The notes beneath the pieces were generated by a model. That model saw nothing but the letters and a program-made list of their open reading frames with translations, made no database searches and was not told the DNA's origin. From ZC4RG20 sp963782445 (GTDB lineage: Bacteria > Pseudomonadota > Gammaproteobacteria > Steroidobacterales > Rariloculaceae): 64,000 nucleotides of DNA. A program made the position numbers and the translations under genes. Positions 28,221-36,889 of this stretch are shown in pieces (the stretch's first letter is position 1; each line of letters opens with the position of its first letter). The stretch covers positions 2,542,001 to 2,606,000 of the forward strand of contig CAWAJM010000001.1 in the NCBI GenBank assembly GCA_963782445.1, in the 5' to 3' direction.

Positions 28221-29414
28221 TCACCGCACGCGAAGGAGCAGCCCTTTGAGGTACTCGCTCTCGGGAAACTCGAGCGCGACGGGATGATCCCCGGGCTGAC
28301 CCAGCCGAGCGACGATCTGCGCCGAGCGCCCGGCGTCGAGCGCAGCGCCCGCGACGATCTTCTGAAACAGCGCGGCATCTACGTGGCCGGAGCACGAGAA
28401 CGTCGCCAGCAGACCGCCGGGCTCGACGAGCGAGAGGCCGAGCAGATTGATGTCCTTGTAACCGCGGCTGCCGGCGCGTATCTGCTCGGCCGAATGCACG
28501 AACTTCGGCGGATCGAGCACGACGAGATCGAACCGGCGGCCGGCGGTCTTGAGCGCACGCAGCTCCGTGAACACGTCGGCCTGCACGCAGCGGCTCCGCT
28601 CGGCGAGGCCGTTGTGCTCGGCCTCCTCGGCCGCATGTCGCAGCGCCTCGGCCGAGCTGTCGAGCAGCGTGACCTCGCGGGCGCCCGCGGCGAGGCAGGC
28701 GAGGCCGAACCCGCCCGTATAGGCGAACGCGTCGAGCACGCGGGCGCCGGCCGCGTGCCGCGCCACGCGGGCCCGGTTGCGCTGCTGATCCAGGTAACCG
28801 CCCGTCTTCTGGCCTTGCGCCACGTCGGCGAAGCGCTCGAGGGCCCCCTCCTCGTAACGCAGGCGCTCGGGCGGCTCTGCGCCGAATAGCACACCGCGCC
28901 GCGAGGCCAGCCCTTCCTTGCGGCGCGCCGAGGCCTCGGAGCGCTCGAAGATGCCGGCAGGGTCGAGCCGGCGCGCGAGCTCGGCGACGATCGTCTCGCG
29001 CCAGGCGTCGGCGCCGGCTGCGAGGAATTGGCAGACCAGATAGTCGGCGTAGCGGTCCACGACGAGCCCCGGCAGGCCATCGGACTCCGAGAACACGAGC
29101 CGGCAAGCCGTGTCGGGCTCGAGCATCGCGAGCCGACGCCGCAGATCGACGGCCGCCTCGATGCGGCGGGCGAAGAACGCTTGGTCGACGGACTCGTGCG
29201 GATCGCTGGTCCATAGCCGCGCGCGGATCTGCGAGGCCGGCGAGTACGCGGCGCGGCCGAGAAAGTCCCCGGCGCCGTCGACGATCTCGACCGTGTCGCC
29301 GGCGGCCGGCTGCCCCTCGACACGCTCGACCGCACCGGAAAATACCCAGGGATGGCGGCGCCGCAGCGATTTCTCGCGGCCGCTCTTGAGGACGAGGCGG
29401 GCAAGGGAAGTCAT
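28221..29414 (-). CDS. rlmI: 23S rRNA m5C1962 methyltransferase RlmI
   Basis: The 397 residues (396 in E. coli) begin MTSLARLVLKSGREKSLRRRHPWVFSGAVE, shown here as two adjacent blocks forming the PUA domain. The SAM-binding core follows (ARVLDAFAYTGGFGLACLAAG). The catalytic segment is FDLVVLDPPKFVHSAEQI and the late motif is TFSCSGHVDAALF with the active Cys. RlmI methylates C1962 of 23S rRNA. The ATG at 29414 is chosen; the frame is open further upstream but without family similarity. It is upstream of the P-type ATPase on the same strand. Confidence 0.92.
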   Translation of the reverse strand: MTSLARLVLKSGREKSLRRRHPWVFSGAVERVEGQPAAGDTVEIVDGAGDFLGRAAYSPASQIRARLWTSDPHESVDQAFFARRIEAAVDLRRRLAMLEPDTACRLVFSESDGLPGLVVDRYADYLVCQFLAAGADAWRETIVAELARRLDPAGIFERSEASARRKEGLASRRGVLFGAEPPERLRYEEGALERFADVAQGQKTGGYLDQQRNRARVARHAAGARVLDAFAYTGGFGLACLAAGAREVTLLDSSAEALRHAAEEAEHNGLAERSRCVQADVFTELRALKTAGRRFDLVVLDPPKFVHSAEQIRAGSRGYKDINLLGLSLVEPGGLLATFSCSGHVDAALFQKIVAGAALDAGRSAQIVARLGQPGDHPVALEFPESEYLKGLLLRVR

Positions 29415-29535
29415 GGCGTGGCGGGTCTCCGGGCCGTTCGCAGCGTGAAGCGCGCAGCGTACATGAGGCGGCGCCCGGGAGTCTGTCCGAGTTTTCTTCG
29501 CCGGGCGTGCGTGCCAAACTGCTTGCATTCGCGAG

Positions 29536-29564
29536 CCCCCGAAAAAGGGCTCTGACCCCTTTTC
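29536..29564. repeat. GGGGTCAGAGCCC repeat (copy 4, single arm)
   Basis: CCCCC, an A run and GGGCTCTGACCCC match the right arm of the palindrome at 5430-5509 and the arms near 18.5 and 21.9 kb. It lies between divergent rlmI and rocF. It lies in the rocF frame upstream of the GTG start, which argues against using a start before 29594. Confidence 0.75.
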
Positions 29565-29593
29565 ATGAGCGGCAAGCAGTATCGGAGCCCCTG

Positions 29594-30547
29594 GTGTCCA
29601 CGATCCCGCGACAACGCGTGGCGCTGATCGGGGCGCCTACCGATGTGGGGGCCGGCCGGCGCGGCGCCTCGATGGGCCCGGAGGCCCTGCGCGTCGCGGG
29701 CATCGAGCGCTCGCTCGCGCGCCTGCGGCATCGGGTCGTCGACCGCGGCAATGTCGCAGGCCCCGCGAACCCGGAAGCCCCGCGCCAGGGCGGGTATCGG
29801 CACCTACCGGAGGTCGAGGCCTGGTGCACGGCCGTGCGCGACGCCGTCTACGCCTCGCTCTGCGCGGGCGAGCTGCCCATCCTCATGGGCGGCGACCACA
29901 GCCTCGCCGTGGGTTCGATCGCGGCCGTGGCGCGGTTCTGCGCCGAGCGCCGGGTCGTCCCGACCGTGCTCTGGCTGGACGCGCACGCGGACTTCAACGC
30001 GGCGGAGTCGTCGCCGACCGGCAACCTGCACGGTATGCCCGTCAGCATCCTGACCGGGGTCGGCCCGCCCGCACTGACGGGTCTCGGCCCGCGTGTACCC
30101 ATCCTGGACCCCGAGCACATCGTCCAGCTCGGGGTCCGTTCCGTAGACGAGCTCGAGAAGAAGCTCGTCATCGAGCAGGGGCTCGTCGTCTGGGACATGC
30201 GGCAGATCGACGAGCTCACGATGCGGATCGTCGTCGATCGCGCACTCGAGCACCTCGCGAAACGCGGCGGGCACTTGCATGTGAGTTTCGACGTCGATTT
30301 TCTCGATCCGGGCATCGCCCCCGGCGTGCCGACGACCGTGCCCGGCGGCCCGACCTATCGCGAAGCGCAGCTGTGCATGGAGATGATCCACGATTCGGGC
30401 CTGCTTCGCTCGCTCGATATCATGGAGCTGAACCCGGCCTGCGACGATCGCAACCGTACCGCAGAGCTCGCCGTCGAGCTCGTCGAAAGTCTGTTCGGCG
30501 AGCAGATCCTCTCGCGAACCGGAGCGCCGACCCGCTATACGCTGTAA
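29594..30547 (+). CDS. rocF: arginase
   Basis: Arginase hydrolyses L-arginine to ornithine and urea with a binuclear Mn centre. The 317-residue protein from the GTG at 29594 has all ligand motifs: GGDHSLAVG, LDAHADFN and SFDVDFLDP, plus the substrate loop PTGNLHGMPV and the C-terminal ELNPACDDRNRTA. It is followed 78 bp later by ornithine aminotransferase, so the pair converts arginine to glutamate semialdehyde. This is an established catabolic route. Confidence 0.95.
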   Translation: MSTIPRQRVALIGAPTDVGAGRRGASMGPEALRVAGIERSLARLRHRVVDRGNVAGPANPEAPRQGGYRHLPEVEAWCTAVRDAVYASLCAGELPILMGGDHSLAVGSIAAVARFCAERRVVPTVLWLDAHADFNAAESSPTGNLHGMPVSILTGVGPPALTGLGPRVPILDPEHIVQLGVRSVDELEKKLVIEQGLVVWDMRQIDELTMRIVVDRALEHLAKRGGHLHVSFDVDFLDPGIAPGVPTTVPGGPTYREAQLCMEMIHDSGLLRSLDIMELNPACDDRNRTAELAVELVESLFGEQILSRTGAPTRYTL

Positions 30548-30625
30548 AACATCGCGCCGGCGACGCGCAGCCGAACGCGCGCCGCCGCTCCGAACCAGAA
30601 ACCGAAAACGAAAGCGAAACGAGCC

Positions 30626-31828
30626 GTGACCCGAACCGAACAGATCATCGCCCAGACATCCAAATTTGCAGCCCCTAACTACTCGCCGCTGCCCGTCGTG
30701 ATATCGCGGGCCGAGGGCGTGTGGGCATGGGACATCGAGAACCGCCGTTACCTCGACTGCATCAGCGCCTACTCCTCGCTGAACCAGGGCCACCGGCACC
30801 CTCGCATCCTGCAGGCACTGATCGCGCAGGCCGGCCGCGTCACCCTGACCTCGCGCGCCGTGCACAACGACCGCATGGGCACTTTTCTCGAGAAGCTCTG
30901 CAATGCCGCCGACGCGGACATGGCGCTGCCGATGAATACAGGCGCCGAGGGCGTCGAGACGGCCATCAAGCTCGCGCGCAAATGGGGCTACCGTGTCAAG
31001 GGCGTCGAGCACCATGGCGCCGAGATCATCGTCTGCAGAAACAATTTTCACGGCCGCACGACGACGATCGTCGGCTTCTCGTCGGAGGATCAGTACCGCG
31101 AGGACTTCGGGCCGTTCACGCCGGGCTTCCCGCTCGTCGACTTCGGCGACGTCGACGCGCTCGAAGCCGCGATCACGCCCCGCACCGTCGCCTTTCTCGT
31201 CGAGCCGATCCAGGCCGAGGCCGGCATCATCGTGCCGCCCGCGGGGTACCTCTCCGCCGCGCGGCGCCTGTGCCGGGAGCGGAACATGTTGTTCGTGCTG
31301 GACGAGATCCAAACGGGTTTCGGGCGCACGGGCAAGCTCTTCGACTATCAGCACGAGCCGGACGCGAAACCGGATCTGCTGATCGTCGGCAAGGCGCTCG
31401 GCGGCGGAGTCTATCCGGTCTCTGCCGTGCTCGGCCGCGCGGACATCATGCGCCTCATGCGCGCGGGCGATCATGGCAGCACGTTCGGCGGCAACCCGCT
31501 CGCGGCGGCCGTCGGCGAGGCTTCGCTCGACGTGATCCTCGATTCCCGCCTGCCCGCCCGCGCCGAGGAGCTCGGCCGCTACCTGTTCGACCGGCTCGCG
31601 AAACTCGACTCCCCGCACGTGCGCAGCGTGCGCGGCCGCGGCCTGCTCGTCGGCATCGAGATCGAGGCCGCCTCGGGGCCCGCGCGCGGCTTCTGCGAGA
31701 AGCTGCTCGAGCACGGCGTACTCGCGAAGGACACCCACGAGCAGGTCATCCGCCTCGCACCGCCGCTCGTCGTCCAGAAGGAGCAGCTCGAGTGGCTCGT
31801 GGAGCAACTCGAAGCCGTGCTGCGCTAA
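30626..31828 (+). CDS. rocD: ornithine-oxo-acid aminotransferase
   Basis: The 400-residue class III PLP aminotransferase transfers the delta-amino group of ornithine to 2-oxoglutarate. Seen are the N-terminal NYSPLPVVISRAEGVWAWD, MNTGAEGVETAIKLARKWGY, FHGRTTTIVGFS, the cofactor Asp in LDEIQTGFGRTG and the Schiff-base Lys in IVGKALGGGVYP. These are OAT-specific sequences, distinguishing it from acetylornithine aminotransferase. The start is GTG. Arginase lies upstream; the downstream SDR starts 41 bp later on the same strand. Confidence 0.94.
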   Translation: MTRTEQIIAQTSKFAAPNYSPLPVVISRAEGVWAWDIENRRYLDCISAYSSLNQGHRHPRILQALIAQAGRVTLTSRAVHNDRMGTFLEKLCNAADADMALPMNTGAEGVETAIKLARKWGYRVKGVEHHGAEIIVCRNNFHGRTTTIVGFSSEDQYREDFGPFTPGFPLVDFGDVDALEAAITPRTVAFLVEPIQAEAGIIVPPAGYLSAARRLCRERNMLFVLDEIQTGFGRTGKLFDYQHEPDAKPDLLIVGKALGGGVYPVSAVLGRADIMRLMRAGDHGSTFGGNPLAAAVGEASLDVILDSRLPARAEELGRYLFDRLAKLDSPHVRSVRGRGLLVGIEIEAASGPARGFCEKLLEHGVLAKDTHEQVIRLAPPLVVQKEQLEWLVEQLEAVLR

Positions 31829-31869
31829 GATGCTTCGCGGAACGGGAATGACAAACGAGGGGACGACTT

Positions 31870-32655
31870 ATGGATCTCGGTCTCAAGGGCAAGAACGCCG
31901 CCATCACCGGCTCGAGCCAGGGCATCGGCTTCGCCATCGCCACGGCGCTCGCGAAGGAGGGCTGCAACGTCGCGCTGTCCGCGCGCGGCCGGGAGCGCCT
32001 CGATAAGGCCTGCGCCGAGCTCGCCGCGCACGGCGTCAAGGCCGTCGGCGTCGTGGCCAATCTGGCCACCGAGGACGGCTGCCGCCAATTCGCGGCCGAA
32101 GCGGCCGAGAAGCTCGGCGGCATCGACATCCTCGTCAACAACGTCGGGGGGATGATCCCGGGCACGCTCGAGAGTCTCTCCTCGGAGCAATGGGCGAACG
32201 TGCTGAACGTCAACCTCATGGCCGCCGTTTATACGACCAAGCACGCCCTGCCCCATCTGCGCAAGGGGCGCAACGCGCGCATCCTCAACGTCTCCGGCGT
32301 CACGGGCAAACAGCTGCTGCCGGGCGCGCTGACGACGACGATCCCGAACGCCGGCATCATCGCGTTCTCCAAGGTCATGGCCGGAGACCTCGGCGCGGCC
32401 GGCATCACGGTCAACAATATCTGCCCGGGTTTCACGAACACGGACTCGTGGGGCCCGCGGGCCGAGGCCATGGCGAAGGTCCGGGGCACGACCGCCGAGC
32501 AAGTGCGCCAGGGCATCGCGAACCAGACGCTGCTCGGCCGGTGGGCAAAGACCGAAGAAATCGGCGACGTGGCCGCTTTCCTCGTCTCCGAGCGCAACAG
32601 CTACATGACCGGGACGACCGTGGAGGTCTGCGGCGGCTTCAACCGGTACATCTGA
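31870..32655 (+). CDS. SDR family protein lacking the catalytic Tyr-Lys pair
   Basis: The 261-residue Rossmann protein has the NAD(P) motif GSSQGIG and the NNVG motif. The catalytic Ser remains (LNVSGVTGK, Ser142). Alignment on FSKVMAGDLGAAGITVN places Thr156 where the catalytic Tyr should be and Asn160 where the Lys should be (TTTIPN). So the canonical YxxxK is missing. It may be a non-dehydrogenase member, a binding or regulatory protein, or use altered chemistry. Its C-terminus is normal (GTTVEVCGGFNRYI). It follows rocD closely and may be part of that operon. Confidence 0.85.
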   Translation: MDLGLKGKNAAITGSSQGIGFAIATALAKEGCNVALSARGRERLDKACAELAAHGVKAVGVVANLATEDGCRQFAAEAAEKLGGIDILVNNVGGMIPGTLESLSSEQWANVLNVNLMAAVYTTKHALPHLRKGRNARILNVSGVTGKQLLPGALTTTIPNAGIIAFSKVMAGDLGAAGITVNNICPGFTNTDSWGPRAEAMAKVRGTTAEQVRQGIANQTLLGRWAKTEEIGDVAAFLVSERNSYMTGTTVEVCGGFNRYI

Positions 32656-32708
32656 CGCTCACGGCCGCCGCTCGGCGCGCAGCCGGGCGGCGGAGCGCAC
32701 GGCTGCGC

Positions 32709-33371
32709 TCAGGGCGGCGCGGGCGGGCCGCCGCCCTGTCCCGCAGCGGGCCCGGGCGCCGCGACGAACGCCGTGAGGAAATCGCGCACGAGGGTGTCGG
32801 CCAACGCCGAGACGCCCTCGGGCGAAAGCGGCCCGAGCACGCGGCATTCGCGCTCGATCATGACTTGAAAGGCCACGAGCGAGACGAAATAGCGTGCGAG
32901 CACGGCCGGGCCGAACGCGGAGCGCACGGAGCTCGAGGCGAAGATCTGCTCGAGCTTGCCATAGGCCCGCGTCGGGCCGACGCGGAAAAAATGCTGCCCG
33001 AGATCGGGCGAATGGATGGCCTCCTGGAAGATGAGCCGGCGCAGCGCGAGCGTGCGGTCCGACGTGACGACGCTGATGATGGCCTCCGCCGCGGCGACGA
33101 GCTCGGCCGTGAAGCCCGTGCCGCTCGGCGCGATGTCGAGACGCAGCAGCCGCTCCTGATAGTCCTTCATCTCCCGCTCGATGACGGCTTCGAACAGTGC
33201 CTTCTTGCTGTTGAAGTAGCGGTAGATCGACTCTTTGGAAATACCCGAGTTGCGCGCCATCGCGTTGATGCTCGCGCCCTCGTAGCCGTGCTCGAGGAAA
33301 TACTCTGAGGCGACCGCGAGGACTTCCTCCTCCTTACGGCGCCTGCCCTCCTTGTCGTGCTGCTGCGGCAT
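32709..33371 (-). CDS. TetR/AcrR family regulator
   Basis: The 220-residue protein has an N-terminal TetR HTH (EYFLEHGYEGASINAMA, GISKESIYRYFNSKKALFEAV). The C-terminal half resembles the AefR-type domain (RRLIFQEAIHSPDLGQHFF). A Pro/Gly-rich tail ends it. The gene lies just downstream of the aldehyde dehydrogenase on the same strand, 39 bp away, so it may autoregulate the dehydrogenase-TetR pair. Convergent with the SDR gene. Confidence 0.88.
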   Translation of the reverse strand: MPQQHDKEGRRRKEEEVLAVASEYFLEHGYEGASINAMARNSGISKESIYRYFNSKKALFEAVIEREMKDYQERLLRLDIAPSGTGFTAELVAAAEAIISVVTSDRTLALRRLIFQEAIHSPDLGQHFFRVGPTRAYGKLEQIFASSSVRSAFGPAVLARYFVSLVAFQVMIERECRVLGPLSPEGVSALADTLVRDFLTAFVAAPGPAAGQGGGPPAPP

Positions 33372-33410
33372 CCTCGCCGACCCCGGATTGTCGAGCTCTC
33401 GAGAGCGGGT

Positions 33411-34922
33411 TCACACGGCCATGCAAACCGATTTGAGCTCGGTATACATCTCGATGCCCGCCCGGCCGTGCTCCCGACCGATGCCCGATTGCTTGAAGCC
33501 GCCGAAAGGCATGTTGGCATCCACGGGACCGTGACAGTTGACCCAGACCGTGCCGGCACGAATCTTGGGGATGAGCCGGTGCACGGCCGAGATATCGTTC
33601 GACCAGATGCTCGCGGAAAGCCCGTAGGGTGTATCGTTCGCGAGCGCGGCCACCTCGTCGAGATCGTCGAAGCGATTGGCCACGAGCACGGGCCCGAAGA
33701 TTTCCTCCTGCACGACCTTCGCATCGGCGCGTACATTGGCCATGACCGTAGGCTTGACGAAATACCCGGGATGCTCGAGCGGCTCGCCGCCCGCGACGAG
33801 CGCCGCGCCCGCCGCGCGGCCGGACTCGATGTAGTCGAGCACGCGGCGGCGCTGCTCGCTCGAGACCAGCGGCCCCATCTGCGTCTCCGGGTCGAGACCC
33901 GGACCGAGGCGGATCGCCTGCGCCGCCGCACCGATGCCTTCGACGACCTCATCGAAGATCTTACGCTGCACGTACAACCGCGAGCCCGCGGCGCACACCT
34001 GTCCGGCGTTGAAGAAGATACCCTGCGCGGCCCCGCCGGCCGCCTTCTCCGGGTCCATGTCCGCGAGCACAATGACGGGCGACTTGCCGCCGAGCTCGAG
34101 CGAGACGCGCTTCAACGTATCCGTAGCGGTCTTGTTGATGAGCTTGCCGACGTCCGTCGAGCCCGTGAACGCGATCTTATCGACGCCGGGATGGGCGACG
34201 AGGGCCGCTCCCGTCGTCTCGCCGTTACCCGTGACGATGTTGACGACGCCGGGCGGGAAGCCGGCCTCGGCGATGAGCTCGGCGAGCCGCAGCGCCGAGA
34301 GCGGCGTCTGCTCTGCCGGCTTCAGCACGCACGTGCAGCCCGCTGCGAGCGCGGGTGCGAGCTTCCAGGCCGCCATGACCAGCGGGAAGTTCCACGGAAT
34401 GATCTGCGCGACGACCCCGACGGGCTCGCGGCGCGTGTAGGCGTTCATGCGCCCGGCGCTGCGCGCCGGGTTGATCGAGACCTCGAACGTAGAGCCCTCG
34501 ATCTTCGTGGCCCAGCCGGCCATGTAGCGGAAGTAGTTCCGGGCGCCGGGCACGTCCACGACGCTCGCCATGAACTTGGTCTTGCCGTTGTCGATGCTCT
34601 CGATCTCGGCGAGCTCGTCGGCGTTGGCTTCGATGAGGTCCGAGAGCCGCCACAGCAGCCGCTCGCGCTCGGCGGGCAGCAGCTCGCGCCAGGCGCCGCC
34701 CTCGAACGCGGCGCGTGCCGCCTTGACGGCGCGGTCAACGTCGCCCGCATCGGCGTCCGCGACCGCCGCGACCTGCCGGCCCGTCGAAGGATCGTAGACG
34801 GGCACGACGCCGCTCGACTTCGGTTCCACCCATTCCCCGCCGATGAACAGGCGCGGCGGGCGCCCGAGGAACGCGGCGACGGCGCTCGATGGTGCGGGCT
34901 GCTCGGCAATGGCGACGCTCAT
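33411..34922 (-). CDS. NAD-dependent aldehyde dehydrogenase
   Basis: The 503-residue enzyme oxidises an aldehyde to a carboxylate. Seen are IIPWNFPLVMAAWKLAPALA, the catalytic Glu in LELGGKSPVIV, the catalytic Cys in FNAGQVCAAGSR and the C-terminal MPFGGFKQSGIGRE. The sequence style is that of phenylacetaldehyde/betaine-type ALDHs; the substrate is unknown. The ATG at 34922 follows a clear AGGGGAAA ribosome-binding site. It is flanked by TetR downstream and an amidohydrolase upstream on the same strand, suggesting a small aromatic or aliphatic degradation unit. Confidence 0.93.
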   Translation of the reverse strand: MSVAIAEQPAPSSAVAAFLGRPPRLFIGGEWVEPKSSGVVPVYDPSTGRQVAAVADADAGDVDRAVKAARAAFEGGAWRELLPAERERLLWRLSDLIEANADELAEIESIDNGKTKFMASVVDVPGARNYFRYMAGWATKIEGSTFEVSINPARSAGRMNAYTRREPVGVVAQIIPWNFPLVMAAWKLAPALAAGCTCVLKPAEQTPLSALRLAELIAEAGFPPGVVNIVTGNGETTGAALVAHPGVDKIAFTGSTDVGKLINKTATDTLKRVSLELGGKSPVIVLADMDPEKAAGGAAQGIFFNAGQVCAAGSRLYVQRKIFDEVVEGIGAAAQAIRLGPGLDPETQMGPLVSSEQRRRVLDYIESGRAAGAALVAGGEPLEHPGYFVKPTVMANVRADAKVVQEEIFGPVLVANRFDDLDEVAALANDTPYGLSASIWSNDISAVHRLIPKIRAGTVWVNCHGPVDANMPFGGFKQSGIGREHGRAGIEMYTELKSVCMAV

Positions 34923-35052
34923 GATTTTCCCCTGATACAACCGCTTGGAGGACATTGATTCGAGTGTAAGAGCCGGCCTGCGGGCTCGCAAGCGAAGCCG
35001 GCGGCCCGGCCGGAGGGGCCGAGGGCGCTGCGCGTGCGTTCGGCGCCCGGGC

Positions 35053-35928
35053 TCATTTTCCGAGCCCCAGCAGCTCGACGGCGTTCTCCTTTAGGATCAG
35101 CGGGCGGACCTCCGGCCGCACGTCGATCTGCTCGAAGTCGGCGAGCCAGCGCTCGGGCGTCAGGAGCGGGTAGTCCGTGCCGAACAGCACCTTGCGCTTC
35201 AGCAGCGTGTTCGCGTAGTGAACGAGCTGCGGCGGAAAGTACTTCGGCGACCAGCCCGATAGATCGATGTAGACCTGCGGCTTGTGCAAACACATCGAGA
35301 GCGCCTCGTCCTGCCAAGGCCAGGAGGGGTGAGCCAGGATGATCGGCATCTCGGGAAAATCGACGGCCACGTCGTCGATCGGCATGGGGTTGCCGTACTT
35401 GAGACGGATGCCCCCGCCGCCCGGCATGCCCGTCCCCATGCCGGAATGCCCGGTGTGGAACAGCGCGGGCAGCTTCGCCGCGGCGATGACCTCGTAGAGC
35501 GGATAGGCCATGGGATCGTTCGGCATGAACTCCTGGAATTGGGGGTGGAATTTGAAACCGCGCACGCCGTAGTGGTCGATGAGACGGCGCGCCTCCCGCA
35601 CGGCGCCGTGGCCGCGGCCGGGGTCGACGCTCGCGAACGGGATCATGATGTCGTCGTGCTCGGCCGCGAGCTCGGCGACCTCCTCGTTCGAGACCGGGCG
35701 CTGGCCGCGGGCGCGCAAGCCGTCGACGGAGAAGATCACGCAGCCGATCTTGCGCTCGCGGTAATAGGCCGCGATCTCGGGGATCGTCGGGCGCGGCTGC
35801 TCGTGCTTGAAGTACTTCTGCGCGGCGTCCTGAAAGGCTCGCGCCGTTGCGTCCTGCCGGTCGCGAATCGAGACCTCGGCATGCGTGTGCACGTCGATCG
35901 CGACGAGCTCGTCGATGTTGAGCGGCAT
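35053..35928 (-). CDS. amidohydrolase-2 family protein (ACMSD-like)
   Basis: The 291-residue TIM-barrel protein has the N-terminal metal motif VAIDVHTHAEV, then RGFKFHPQFQEF, FHTGHSGMG, ILAHPSWPW and the late Asp in FGTDYPLL. These match amidohydrolase family 2, which includes aminocarboxymuconate-semialdehyde decarboxylase and gamma-resorcylate decarboxylase. Decarboxylation or hydrolysis of an aromatic-ring intermediate is plausible. It is transcribed in line with the aldehyde dehydrogenase, 130 bp upstream of it. Confidence 0.88.
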   Translation of the reverse strand: MPLNIDELVAIDVHTHAEVSIRDRQDATARAFQDAAQKYFKHEQPRPTIPEIAAYYRERKIGCVIFSVDGLRARGQRPVSNEEVAELAAEHDDIMIPFASVDPGRGHGAVREARRLIDHYGVRGFKFHPQFQEFMPNDPMAYPLYEVIAAAKLPALFHTGHSGMGTGMPGGGGIRLKYGNPMPIDDVAVDFPEMPIILAHPSWPWQDEALSMCLHKPQVYIDLSGWSPKYFPPQLVHYANTLLKRKVLFGTDYPLLTPERWLADFEQIDVRPEVRPLILKENAVELLGLGK

Positions 35929-36084
35929 GGCGGTTATCCCGGCCCCCGCTGCGGGCGCTCGACGCCCTCCGCGGCATTCCTGAACGGCTCGATCATTCCC
36001 GAAGCTCCCTTCCGATCGTAATGGCCATAGCCTACCCTAAAAGAGGAGCGGGCCCATTTCCGTCTTGCCCCTCGGAGACCGCCG

Positions 36085-36315
36085 ATGAGACTGACCGCGA
36101 ACGAGCAGGCCATGCTCGACGGGCGCGAAGGCAAAGCCAAGCAGAAGGCCATGGAGCTGCTCGTGCGCTACGCCGAGGCCCTCGGCGCCGTCGTCACGGG
36201 CGTGCCGACCGTGACGGACCTCGACGGCGACCCGCTCGCGCTCATCGAGTCGGGCGACTGGGTGCGCGTCGACGGCGACGCCGGCACCGTGGAGATTTTC
36301 AGGAAAGTTCCGTGA
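36085..36315 (+). CDS. 76-residue protein, aconitase-X-like hybrid or remnant
   Basis: The N-terminal half (MRLTANEQAMLDG, then AMELLVRYAEALGA) strongly resembles the first residues of aconitase X (DUF521, catalytic subunit). The C-terminal half (VVTGVPTVTDLDGDPLALI, GDWVRVDGDAGTVEI) resembles the end of its swivel domain (DUF126). A complete protein would be hundreds of residues longer, so this looks like an in-frame internal deletion or a mini-fusion that is still open. A GGAGA sequence precedes the ATG. Recognition is from memory of family sequences and is moderate. If expressed, it cannot be a full dehydratase. Confidence 0.65.
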   Translation: MRLTANEQAMLDGREGKAKQKAMELLVRYAEALGAVVTGVPTVTDLDGDPLALIESGDWVRVDGDAGTVEIFRKVP

Positions 36316-36369
36316 GCGGCGCCCGCGGCACGGCCAGCGCACACGGTACGGCGTAGCCCCGGGACCGGC

Positions 36370-36789
36370 ATGCTGGAGATATCGAGAACCATCGCGATCC
36401 CCGACGAGGAGATCGAGTTCGCGGCGATCCGCGCACAGGGCGCGGGCGGGCAGAACGTCAACAAGGTGGCGAGTGCCGTGCACTTGCGCTTCGACATCGA
36501 GGGCTCCGCCGCGCTGCCCGCCGAGGTCAAGCGGCGCCTGCGCTCGCTGCAGGACCAGCGGATCTCGAGCGAGGGCGTCGTCGTGATCAAGGCGCAGGCT
36601 TATCGGAGCCTCGAGCGCAACAAGCAGGAGGCCCTCGAGCGGCTCAAGGACCTCGTCGAGCGGGCGCTCGAGACGCCCAAGCCGCGCAAGCGGACGCGCC
36701 CCGGCAAGGCCGCCGAGCGCCGTCGGCTCGAGCGCAAGTCGCGGCGCGGCGCGCTGAAGCGCGCGCGCGGTCCGATCTCCGAGGATTGA
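36370..36789 (+). CDS. arfB: alternative ribosome-rescue factor B
   Basis: ArfB (YaeJ) frees stalled ribosomes by hydrolysing peptidyl-tRNA without a stop codon. The 139-residue protein has the RF-1-like GGQ motif in RAQGAGGQNVNKVASAVHL and the conserved VVIKAQAYRSLERNKQEAL. A highly basic C-terminal tail (KRTRPGKAAERRRLERKSRR) binds the mRNA tunnel. Length equals the family norm (140). It lies 54 bp after the 76-residue gene. Confidence 0.95.
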   Translation: MLEISRTIAIPDEEIEFAAIRAQGAGGQNVNKVASAVHLRFDIEGSAALPAEVKRRLRSLQDQRISSEGVVVIKAQAYRSLERNKQEALERLKDLVERALETPKPRKRTRPGKAAERRRLERKSRRGALKRARGPISED

Positions 36790-36889
36790 CCGGGCACGGA
36801 ACTTGCTGCGCTCGGTCGTGGCGCAGGAACGGTTACGGGAGGACGGACGCCCCGAGCGTCGCCGTCAGAACGCCGGGGCCGCGGCCGAA

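Noticed and set aside
29804..31807. 667-codon minus-strand open frame
   Set aside because: Antisense to arginase and ornithine aminotransferase, both with complete catalytic motifs.
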